Origin: Streptacidiphilus jeojiense | GTDB taxonomy: Bacteria; Actinomycetota; Actinomycetes; Streptomycetales; Streptomycetaceae | Direction of reading: 5' to 3' | Length of the DNA stretch: 64,000 bases | Assembly (NCBI RefSeq): GCF_000719095.1 | Contig: NZ_JOEH01000023.1 | Coordinates: forward strand, 77,783 to 141,782 | Shown: piece after piece, positions 9,779 through 17,061 of the stretch | Layout: every line of letters begins with the position of its first letter | Position numbering within the stretch: position 1 is the first letter of the stretch | Position numbers and translations under genes: made by a program | Notes under the pieces: generated by a model | Seen by the model: the letters and a program-made list of their open reading frames with translations, nothing else | The model's database searches: none | Told to the model about the DNA's origin: nothing

Positions 9779-11140
9779 ATGGACCGCAGAATCTTCGGAC
9801 TGGAGAACGAGTACGGGGTGACCTGCACCTTCCGTGGCCAGCGCAGGCTGTCCCCGGACGAGGTGGCCCGCTACCTGTTCCGCCGCGTGGTGTCCTGGGG
9901 CCGCAGCAGCAACGTCTTCCTGCGCAACGGGGCCCGGCTGTACCTGGACGTCGGCTCGCACCCGGAGTACGCCACGCCGGAGTGCGACGACGTCGCCGAG
10001 CTGGTGACCCACGACAAGGCGGGGGAGCGGATCCTCGAGGGCCTGCTGGTGGACGCCGAGCGGCGGCTGCACGAGGAGGGCATCGCCGGCGACGTCTACC
10101 TCTTCAAGAACAACACCGACTCGGCCGGGAACTCCTACGGCTGCCATGAGAACTACCTGGTCGGCCGGCACGGCGAGTTCTCCCGGCTGGCCGACATCCT
10201 GATCCCGTTCCTGGTGACCCGGCAGCTGATCTGCGGCGCCGGCAAGGTGCTGCAGACCCCGCGCGGCGCGGTCTACTGCGTCAGCCAGCGGGCCGAGCAC
10301 ATCTGGGAGGGCGTGAGCTCGGCGACCACCCGGTCCCGTCCGATCATCAACACCAGGGACGAGCCGCACGCCGATGCCGAGCGCTACCGCCGGCTGCACG
10401 TGATCGTCGGCGACTCCAACATGTCGGAGACCACCACCCTGCTGAAGGTGGGCGCGACCGACCTGGTGCTGAAGATGATCGAGGCCGGCACGGTGCTGCG
10501 GGACCTCACCCTGGAGAACCCGATCCGGGCCATTCGCGAGGTCAGCCACGACCTCACCGGCTCCCGGCAGGTCCGGCTGGCGAACGGCCGGGAGGCCAGC
10601 GCGCTGGACATCCAGGAGGAGTACTTCTCCAAGGCCAGCGCCTTCGCCGACGCCAAGGGCATCCGCACCGGCACCGTGGCCAGGGTGCTGGACCTGTGGG
10701 GCCGCACCCTGGAGGCGATCCGGGCCGAGGACTACTCCAAGGTGGACCGGGAGATCGACTGGGTGATGAAGTACCAGCTGATCGAGCGCTACCGGGCCAA
10801 GAACGGCATCAGCATGTCGCACCCGCGGGTGGCCCAGATCGACCTCGCCTACCACGACATCCACCGCCGCCGGGGCCTCTACTACCTGCTGCAGAACCGG
10901 GGCCAGGCCGAGCGGGTCACCGACGACCTGAAGATCTTCGAGGCCAAGTCCGTCCCCCCGCAGACCACCCGGGCCCGGCTGCGCGGTGACTTCATCCGCC
11001 GGGCCCAGGAGCAGCGCCGCGACTTCACCGTCGACTGGGTCCACCTCAAGCTCAACGACCAGGCGCAGCGCACGGTCCTGTGCAAGGACCCGTTCCGCTC
11101 CGTGGACGAACGGGTGGAGAAGCTGATCGCCGGTATGTGA
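9779..11140 (+). CDS. pafA: Pup-protein ligase PafA
   Basis: ATP-dependent ligase that joins the C-terminal Glu of Pup to substrate lysines. It has 453 residues and a glutamine-synthetase fold. [13 protein letters not shown] holds Glu9 (magnesium ligand), [16 protein letters not shown] holds Asp57 in the catalytic loop, and [18 protein letters not shown] and [19 protein letters not shown] complete the nucleotide site. It lacks the Dop-type insertion, which distinguishes it from the paralogue at 5795. A compact, well-spaced ATG 9779 is the start. Hairpins on both sides (9674-9706 and 11179-11213) suggest a single-gene transcript. Confidence 0.96.
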   Translation: MDRRIFGLENEYGVTCTFRGQRRLSPDEVARYLFRRVVSWGRSSNVFLRNGARLYLDVGSHPEYATPECDDVAELVTHDKAGERILEGLLVDAERRLHEEGIAGDVYLFKNNTDSAGNSYGCHENYLVGRHGEFSRLADILIPFLVTRQLICGAGKVLQTPRGAVYCVSQRAEHIWEGVSSATTRSRPIINTRDEPHADAERYRRLHVIVGDSNMSETTTLLKVGATDLVLKMIEAGTVLRDLTLENPIRAIREVSHDLTGSRQVRLANGREASALDIQEEYFSKASAFADAKGIRTGTVARVLDLWGRTLEAIRAEDYSKVDREIDWVMKYQLIERYRAKNGISMSHPRVAQIDLAYHDIHRRRGLYYLLQNRGQAERVTDDLKIFEAKSVPPQTTRARLRGDFIRRAQEQRRDFTVDWVHLKLNDQAQRTVLCKDPFRSVDERVEKLIAGM

Positions 11141-11178
11141 GGCCCGTTCGTCGGCTCGCTCGTCAGCTCGTTTGTCAT

Positions 11179-11213
11179 GGCCCCCGTGTCCGTATTGTGA
11201 CGGCACGGGGGCC
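11179..11213 (+). terminator. Hairpin after pafA
   Basis: GGCCCCCGTG (11179-11188) pairs perfectly with CACGGGGGCC (11204-11213), 38 nt after the pafA stop. Confidence 0.78.
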
Positions 11214-11300
11214 TGGTAGTTGTGGTGCGGGTAAGGAGAGGTCGTAGAGTGGCGCGGACGGACCGCTGCTCCATTCCCCCCACCACCCCTAAGGACGATC

Positions 11301-12326
11301 GTGCGCCGAACCGCCACAGCCGCCGCGCTGCTCCTGGTGCCCGCGTTGCTGCTGACTGCGTGCAGCAGCGGCTCCAAGTCGAAGTCCGCGGACGCGACGA
11401 CGCCCAAGGCCACGGCCTCCGCTGCGGCCTCCGCCTCCGCCTCGGCGGTCCCGGTGCCGGCAGTGGTGGACACGACCGCCGGGCTGCCGACGGTCGGCGG
11501 GACCTTCGGCAAGGACATCACGCTGAAGCTGCCGAGCGGCAAGCCGACCGACAAGTTCGTGGTGCACACGGTCACCCAGGGCACCGGTGCCACGGTGAGC
11601 ACCAGCAACTTCGCCATCTTCAACTTCACGGTCGAGGACTGGACCACCGGCAAGACCCTGAACACGGCCTACTCCAAGACCGGTGCTCCGGCGGTGCGCA
11701 AGCCCACCGACACGATGATCCCGGCGCTGGACAAGGCCGTGGTGGGCCACAAGGTCGGCAGCCGGGTCGTGGTGGTCGCCCCGCCCGGTGCGGCCTCCGC
11801 GCAGATGTCCTCCTCCGAGCCGACCGGGGTCTCCGCCAAGGACACCCTGGTGTTCGTGATCGACATCAACCAGGTGGTCGGCGCCAAGGACGACGTGACC
11901 GGCACCCAGGTGGCCTCCCCGGCCGGGATGCCGACGGTGGACGCGACCGCGGGCAAGGCCGCGACCTTCACCATCCCGGACGCGGCCAAGAAGCCGTCCA
12001 AGCTGGAGACCGGGGTGCTGATCAAGGGCACCGGCGCCAAGGTGCTGAGCGGTCAGACCATCATCGTCCAGTACACCGGGGCGACGCTGGCGGACGGCAA
12101 GGTGTTCGACTCGTCCTGGAAGGACAGCGGCGCCATGGCGACGATCATCGGCCAGCAGCAGGTCATCAGCGGCTGGGACCAGGGTCTGGTGGGCCAGACG
12201 GTCGGCAGTCGGGTGCTGCTGTCCATCCCGTCCACGCTGGCCTACGGAGCCTCCCCGCCGGCCAACAGCGGAATCGCCGCCAACGCCGACATGGTGTTCG
12301 TCGTGGACATCCTGGCCGCCGCGTAG
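11301..12326 (+). CDS. Lipoprotein with two FKBP-type peptidyl-prolyl isomerase domains
   Basis: Secreted, lipid-anchored prolyl isomerase, 341 residues. The signal ends in the lipobox LLLTAC (Cys near residue 21), followed by a Ser/Ala-rich linker. Residues ~65-195 form a divergent FKBP domain that has lost most of the aromatic active-site pocket. Residues ~205-341 form a canonical one with VQYTGATLADGKVFDSSW, QQVISGWDQGLVGQTVGSR and LAYG. It probably folds exported proteins, and the tat genes are close by. GTG 11301 is the start. It is followed by a cytosolic single-domain FKBP with a separate ribosome binding site. Confidence 0.88.
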   Translation: MRRTATAAALLLVPALLLTACSSGSKSKSADATTPKATASAAASASASAVPVPAVVDTTAGLPTVGGTFGKDITLKLPSGKPTDKFVVHTVTQGTGATVSTSNFAIFNFTVEDWTTGKTLNTAYSKTGAPAVRKPTDTMIPALDKAVVGHKVGSRVVVVAPPGAASAQMSSSEPTGVSAKDTLVFVIDINQVVGAKDDVTGTQVASPAGMPTVDATAGKAATFTIPDAAKKPSKLETGVLIKGTGAKVLSGQTIIVQYTGATLADGKVFDSSWKDSGAMATIIGQQQVISGWDQGLVGQTVGSRVLLSIPSTLAYGASPPANSGIAANADMVFVVDILAAA

Positions 12327-12395
12327 CGCGCCGCCGCGTAACGTACATCCTGAGCCGGGGGGACGACCCCCGGACCGCAACGAGGAGAAGCAACC

Positions 12396-12767
12396 TTGAG
12401 CATCGAGAAGCCGGAGATCGACTTCCCGGGCGGCGAGCCGCCGGCCGAGCTGCAGATCAGGGACATCTGGGTGGGCGACGGCGAGGAGGCCAAGCCCGGC
12501 CACAACGTCAGCGTCCACTACGTGGGCGTGTCCTTCAGCACCGGTGAGGAGTTCGACGCCAGCTGGAACCGCGGCTCCGCGTTCAAGTTCCCGCTGGGCG
12601 GCGGCCGGGTCATCAAGGGCTGGGACCAGGGCGTCGTGGGCATGAAGGTCGGCGGCCGGCGCGAGCTGGTCATTCCGGCGCACCTTGCCTACGGCAACCA
12701 GAGCCCGACCCCCGCGATCAAGCCGGGCGAGACCCTGATCTTCGTCGTGGACCTGCTGGGCGTCTGA
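12396..12767 (+). CDS. Cytosolic FKBP-type peptidyl-prolyl isomerase
   Basis: Single-domain 123-residue isomerase with no signal peptide. All FKBP12-like pocket segments are present: VHYVGVSFSTGEEFDASW, FPLGGGRVIKGWDQG, VGMKVGGRRELVIPAHLAYG and the closing IFVVDLLGV. The start appears to be TTG 12396, with CGAGGAG 8-14 nt upstream and no better in-frame ATG or GTG. It catalyses cis-trans isomerisation of X-Pro bonds. A U-tract terminator follows directly. Confidence 0.92.
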   Translation: MSIEKPEIDFPGGEPPAELQIRDIWVGDGEEAKPGHNVSVHYVGVSFSTGEEFDASWNRGSAFKFPLGGGRVIKGWDQGVVGMKVGGRRELVIPAHLAYGNQSPTPAIKPGETLIFVVDLLGV

Positions 12768-12775
12768 GCCCCTCG

Positions 12776-12823
12776 GCGCGGCCCCGCTCTACCACAGTCG
12801 TGGTGGGGCGGGGCCGCGCTTTT
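12776..12823 (+). terminator. Intrinsic terminator with T-tract after the FKBP gene
   Basis: GCGCGGCCCCGC (12776-12787) pairs perfectly with GCGGGGCCGCGC (12808-12819) and is followed by TTTT. The centre holds a second small stem (ACCAC/GTGGT). Confidence 0.88.
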
Positions 12824-12897
12824 GTGGTCGGGCCCGGTACCGGTACGGTCGTGTGCGCCGGGCATATCTGATGTCCGAGCCCAGGGAAGGGTGTGCG

Positions 12898-13923
12898 ATG
12901 CCCATCGCCAAGTCCGAGCGTCTGATGAACCTCGCGCTGTGCCTGATGAACACCAAACGGCCGCTGAGCAAGCGTGAGCTGCGGGACTCCATCGAGGCGT
13001 ACCGGGAGGCCGCGGACAGCGCCAGCGAGGACTCCTTCAACCGGATGTTCGAGCGGGACAAGGACGACCTGCGCGAGCTGGGCCTGGTCATCGACGTGGA
13101 CGAGAACGCCCTCGACGGTGAGCTGGGGTATCTCGCCCGGCGCGACCGCAACCGGCTGCCGGAGATCGCCCTGGACGCGGAGGAGGCGGCCGCGCTGAGC
13201 CTGGCCGCCGGGGTCTGGACCCAGGCGCGGTTGGCGGGGGCGGCCAGCGGCGCGCTGCACAAGCTGCGCGCCGGGGGCGCGCTGGCCGAGAGCGACGGCG
13301 CAGAGGCGCATTCGGCGCTGGAGCCGCGGATCCCGGCCCGGGAGGCCGCCTTCGAACCGCTGCTGGCTGCGGCCCGGGACCGCCGTCCGGTCTCCTTCGC
13401 CTACCGCAAGTCCGGGGCGGCCCAGCCCGAGCAGCGCAGCGTCGAGCCCTGGGCGCTGGAGTGCTGGCACGGCCACTGGTACCTGGCCGGCTGGGACCGG
13501 GACCGCAAGGACGTCCGGGTGTTCCGGCTGAGCCGGATCACCGGGCGGGTCAAGGCGCGTCATGACGCCTTCCGGGCCGAGGTCCCCGACCACGTCGACG
13601 TCCGCCAGCACGTCGCCAGGTTCGCGGGGGAGGGGGCGACCGCCACTGCCCGGATCCGGCTGCGCCGCGGCGCGGCCTTCCCGCTGCGCACCAAGGCCCT
13701 GAACGCCGAGCCGGTCGATGCCGACTGGGACGAGCTGGAGATCCCGTTCGGGCACGGCCTGGCCGCCGACCTCACCGAGTTCGGCGCGGACGTGGTCGTG
13801 GTCGGCCCGGCCGAACTGCGCTCCGACGTCATCGCCCGCCTGCGCGCGGTGGCCGGCTCCACCGGCGCCGCGGGCATCGAAGCCGCAGTCGCCGTCGCCA
13901 CCACTGGAGGGTCCGCGCAGTGA
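12898..13923 (+). CDS. pafB: WYL-domain transcriptional regulator PafB
   Basis: One half of PafBC, which in mycobacteria activates the RecA-independent DNA-damage response and is encoded beside pafA. It has 341 residues from ATG 12898 (GGGAAGG 8-14 nt upstream). An N-terminal winged helix (KSERLMNLALCLMNTKRPLSKRELRDSI) is followed by a WYL domain (~residues 145-225: VSFAYRKSGAAQPEQRSVEPW, then the YLAGWDRDRKDVRVFRLSRI segment) and a C-terminal extension. The stop overlaps the pafC GTG by 4 nt, so equal production of both subunits is expected. Confidence 0.93.
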   Translation: MPIAKSERLMNLALCLMNTKRPLSKRELRDSIEAYREAADSASEDSFNRMFERDKDDLRELGLVIDVDENALDGELGYLARRDRNRLPEIALDAEEAAALSLAAGVWTQARLAGAASGALHKLRAGGALAESDGAEAHSALEPRIPAREAAFEPLLAAARDRRPVSFAYRKSGAAQPEQRSVEPWALECWHGHWYLAGWDRDRKDVRVFRLSRITGRVKARHDAFRAEVPDHVDVRQHVARFAGEGATATARIRLRRGAAFPLRTKALNAEPVDADWDELEIPFGHGLAADLTEFGADVVVVGPAELRSDVIARLRAVAGSTGAAGIEAAVAVATTGGSAQ

Positions 13924-14882
13924 GCAACGCCATCGACCAGACCCGTCGGATGCTGTCCCTGGTCACCTACCTCCGCGAGCGCCCCGGTGCCCGGGTCGGC
14001 GAGGTGGCCCGGGCCTTCGGCATCACCGAGCGTGAGCTCGTGGGCGACCTCAATGTGCTGCCGATGTGCGGGACCAGCTTCCGCGGCGGCGACCTGCTGG
14101 ACATCGACACCGACGGCGAGCGGATCTGGTGGCACAACGCCGACGACGTCGCCCAGCCGCTGCGGCTGTCCTCGGACGAGGCCATCTCGCTGCTGGTGGC
14201 GGCCCGCGCGGTGGCCGGCCTGCCCGGGCTGCGCGAGCGCGACCGGGCCGCGCTGACCCGCGCGGTGGCCAAGCTGGAGGCCGCGGCGGGGGACGCGGCC
14301 GAGGGCAGCGCCCGGGTCGGGGTGACCTTCGAGGCCGAGGGCAGCGTCTTCGCCGACGCCGACCGGGCCATCACCGAGCGTCGCCGGCTGTGGCTGCGCT
14401 ACTACTCCTCGGGCCGCGGCGAGATGACCGAGCGCGAGGTCGACCCGATCCGCCTGGTCACCGAGGGCCACACCTATCTGGAGGGCTGGTGCCGGCTGTC
14501 CGAGGACCGGCGGATGTTCCGGCTGGACCGGATCGCCGACATCAAGGTCCTGGACGTGCCCTCCGACCCGCCGCCGCTGGAGCTGCGCGACCTCTCCGAG
14601 GGGCTGGTCCGTCCGGCCGAGGACGATCCGCAGGTGGTCCTGGAGGTGGGCCCGGGCGGCCGCTGGGTCACCGAGTACTACACATACGAAAACGCGATGG
14701 AACTTCCCGACGGCGGGCTGAGGATCACCCTGCGCACCCCGGACCCCGCCGGCCTGCTGCGGTTGGCGCTGCGGCTGGGCGCGGACGGCAGGATCACCGA
14801 GCCGCCGGACCTGGCCGAGCGGGCCCGCTCCACCGCCGCCGACGCCCTGGCGCGCTACGCCGACACCGGAGCAGCGGGGTGA
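13920..14882 (+). CDS. pafC: WYL-domain transcriptional regulator PafC
   Basis: Partner of PafB, 320 residues. The helix-turn-helix segment is RMLSLVTYLRERPGARVGEVARAFGIT and the WYL core includes RRRLWLRYYSSGRGEMTERE and HTYLEGWCRLSEDRRMFRLDRI. It starts at GTG 13920, overlapping the pafB stop by 4 nt, and its own stop overlaps the next gene by 4 nt, giving a tightly coupled three-gene string. The family is thought to sense a nucleic acid or nucleotide signal through the WYL domain. That signal cannot be deduced here. Confidence 0.93.
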   Translation: MSNAIDQTRRMLSLVTYLRERPGARVGEVARAFGITERELVGDLNVLPMCGTSFRGGDLLDIDTDGERIWWHNADDVAQPLRLSSDEAISLLVAARAVAGLPGLRERDRAALTRAVAKLEAAAGDAAEGSARVGVTFEAEGSVFADADRAITERRRLWLRYYSSGRGEMTEREVDPIRLVTEGHTYLEGWCRLSEDRRMFRLDRIADIKVLDVPSDPPPLELRDLSEGLVRPAEDDPQVVLEVGPGGRWVTEYYTYENAMELPDGGLRITLRTPDPAGLLRLALRLGADGRITEPPDLAERARSTAADALARYADTGAAG

Positions 14883-15109
14883 CCGCGGCGGTCAGCCGGT
14901 TCCGGGCCTACTGCCCGGAGTGCCGCAGCACGGTCGAGCTGGGCCCGGACGCCTTCCGGCTCTCGCTGGGCCGCACCAGCGAGCGCACCTACTACTCCTT
15001 CACCTGTCCGAGCTGTGAGGCGCCGGTGCGCAAACGGGCCGGTGAGCGCATCGTCGAGGCGCTGACCGGCGCCGGAGTGCCGGCCCTGCGACTCCACGTG
15101 GTCCGCTGA
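14879..15109 (+). CDS. Small zinc-ribbon protein coupled to pafBC
   Basis: Seventy-six residues with two CxxC knuckles, YCPECRSTVELGP and TCPSCEAPVRKR, about 35 residues apart, a classic zinc ribbon, then a short helix (GERIVEALTGAGVPALRL). GTG 14879 overlaps the pafC stop by 4 nt, so it is co-translated with the regulators. No known function comes to mind. Nucleic-acid or protein binding would be typical for such ribbons. Confidence 0.82.
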   Translation: MTAAVSRFRAYCPECRSTVELGPDAFRLSLGRTSERTYYSFTCPSCEAPVRKRAGERIVEALTGAGVPALRLHVVR

Positions 15110-15148
15110 CCGGCCGGCCGCACCGCCGTCCCCGCCCCAGGCCCTAGG

Positions 15149-15367
15149 ATGCAGAGCATGCCCTGGATGATCGTCGCCGCCGTCGGCCTGTGCACCGCAG
15201 GACTCCTGGTCCTGGGCTGGTGCGCGCTGCTGGTGCACCGGCAGGTGCAGCTGCTGGCGCGCGAGCTGGACGCGGGGGCGCGCAGGATCGCGGGTGCGGC
15301 GGCCGGTCTGGAGCGGGCCGCCGAGCCGGTCGCCCGCCGGGCCGGGGACCTGGTGCCGCACGCGTAG
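15149..15367 (+). CDS. Small single-pass membrane protein upstream of tatA
   Basis: Seventy-two residues: one hydrophobic segment (MIVAAVGLCTAGLLVLGWCALLV minus its ends, residues ~7-29), then a basic amphipathic helix (RQVQLLARELDAGARRIAGA). The layout, a transmembrane anchor followed by an amphipathic helix, resembles TatA/TatB topology, but the Tat motif Phe-Gly hinge is absent. I do not recognise a family. It lies 40 nt after the zinc-ribbon gene and 155 nt before tatA. Confidence 0.6.
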   Translation: MQSMPWMIVAAVGLCTAGLLVLGWCALLVHRQVQLLARELDAGARRIAGAAAGLERAAEPVARRAGDLVPHA

Positions 15368-15522
15368 TTCCCGATCCGTACGCTTCCGTTCATACTGTGA
15401 TCGACCGCGCCGCGTAGGATAAGCACGAGGTCGCCAGACCTCAACTTATGCTCCGGCTCTGGACCTCCCCACAGGTCCACTGCGTATTATCGGCGCAGAG
15501 ACCACGACGAAGAGGGATTCCC

Positions 15523-15819
15523 ATGCTCGAGAACCGCGGACTTGAAATCATCATCCTGGCGGTCGTCGTGCTGCTGCTCTTCGGAGCCAAGCGGCTGCCC
15601 GACTCCGCCCGCGCCCTTGGCAAGTCGCTGCGCATCCTCAAGTCCGAGGTGGGTGCCATGAAGTCGGACGACAAGACCGCCGAGGCGGCCAAGGCCACCA
15701 CCGCCGAGTCGGTCGTCGTGCCCAAGACCATCCAGGCCGCCCCGGGCGAGGCCGCGACCGCCCGTCCGGTCGCCGACACCGTGCCCGCGCCGGAGCCCAC
15801 CCCCGCCTCCAAGGCCTGA
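15523..15819 (+). CDS. tatA: Twin-arginine translocase subunit TatA
   Basis: Pore-forming subunit of the Tat exporter, 98 residues. One transmembrane helix ([20 protein letters not shown]) ends in the invariant FGxKxLP hinge, followed by an amphipathic helix ([17 protein letters not shown]) and a charged, Ala/Pro-rich tail. ATG 15523 has GAAGAGGGA 7-15 nt upstream. A longer reading would begin with a non-conserved basic stretch. Many secreted glycosidases of this kind of organism use Tat. Confidence 0.95.
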   Translation: MLENRGLEIIILAVVVLLLFGAKRLPDSARALGKSLRILKSEVGAMKSDDKTAEAAKATTAESVVVPKTIQAAPGEAATARPVADTVPAPEPTPASKA

Positions 15820-15872
15820 GCTCGGCCGCACCCCTCTCCATCCACCCATCTCGCAGGGACTGAAGCCGCACG

Positions 15873-16883
15873 GTGAGCGACACCCAGGGGATTACACGCC
15901 GCACCGGCGGACGCCAGAAGCGGCCGAGGGACGACGAAGGCCGGATGCCGCTCACGGACCACCTCCGTGAGCTGCGCAACCGCCTCGCGATCGCGCTGCT
16001 GGCGCTGTTCGTGGGTGTCGTGCTGGGATTCGTCGTGCACAACTGGGTCTACAGCCAGCTGACCCACGGCATCTGCAACATCAATACGCTGCACGGCGTC
16101 GGGCAGCCGACCAAGGGCTGCCCCAACGGGGTGCTGGTGGCCGACGGCCCGCTGGCGGGTCTGTCGCTCAGCTTCGACATCTCGCTGATGCTCGGCGTGA
16201 TCCTCTCCAGCCCGGTGTGGTCCTACCAGCTGTGGGCCTTCATCGCCCCCGGCCTGTACAAGAAGGAACGCAAGTACGGGCTCAGCTTCGTCGCGACCGC
16301 CGTGCCGCTGTTCCTGGCCGGCGCCTGGATCGCCTGGTGGGTCTTCCCCAAGGCCATGAAGATCCTGCTCAGCCTGGTGCCCGGCGGCATGTCGCAGATG
16401 ATCCAGGGCGAAGCGTTCCTCACCTTCCTGATCCGGATGATCCTGGTCTTCGGGCTCTCCTTCGAGATCCCGCTGCTGCTGGTCGGCCTGAACTTCGCCG
16501 GCATCCTCAGCGCGGCCAAGCTGCGCAGCTGGTGGCGCGGCATCGTCTTCGGCATCTTCGTGTTCTCCGCCGTGGCCACGCCGACCGGTGACCCGCTGAC
16601 CATGATGGTGCTGGGCGTCCCGATCTGCGTGCTGTTCGTCCTCGCGCTCGCCGTCACCACGCTGCACGACCGGGCCAGGGCGCGCCGCAAGGCGGTCGAG
16701 GACCCGGACAGCCTGCTGGACGACAACGTGGCCTCCTCCCTGGACCTGACCCCCTCGGACGTCCGCGCCGAAACGGTCTCCGCCGAGGAGTTCGCGCACG
16801 CCGAGCCGATGGTCTACCACCCGGACGAGGAAGAGGCCTCCGTGCCGGCCGCGCGGGGCGAGCGGATGGACGACATCACCTGA
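15873..16883 (+). CDS. tatC: Twin-arginine translocase subunit TatC
   Basis: Signal-recognition component of the Tat machinery, 336 residues with six membrane helices between about residues 40 and 265. The cytosolic opening MPLTDHLRELRNRLAIALL contains the conserved HLxELRxRL motif, and SPVWSYQLWAFIAPGLYKKERK and FGLSFEIPL are standard. An acidic C-terminal tail of ~65 residues follows the last helix. GTG 15873 is the start. It is 53 nt from tatA and evidently in the same unit. No tatB is present nearby. Confidence 0.95.
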   Translation: MSDTQGITRRTGGRQKRPRDDEGRMPLTDHLRELRNRLAIALLALFVGVVLGFVVHNWVYSQLTHGICNINTLHGVGQPTKGCPNGVLVADGPLAGLSLSFDISLMLGVILSSPVWSYQLWAFIAPGLYKKERKYGLSFVATAVPLFLAGAWIAWWVFPKAMKILLSLVPGGMSQMIQGEAFLTFLIRMILVFGLSFEIPLLLVGLNFAGILSAAKLRSWWRGIVFGIFVFSAVATPTGDPLTMMVLGVPICVLFVLALAVTTLHDRARARRKAVEDPDSLLDDNVASSLDLTPSDVRAETVSAEEFAHAEPMVYHPDEEEASVPAARGERMDDIT

Positions 16884-17061
16884 TCCGGCAGGCCTGATCC
16901 GGCTCGAATAAATGGCTGGGTCAAGTGTCAGTTCCTCCGGGTAGCCTCTGGGGGAGATGCAGATCGATGACCACGGTTCGACAGACCAACGCTCAGGCGC
17001 CGCAGACGCAGGCACCGCCCATCGCGCTCCCGTGCGCCCGACCCGGGAGGAAGGTGCCGCG

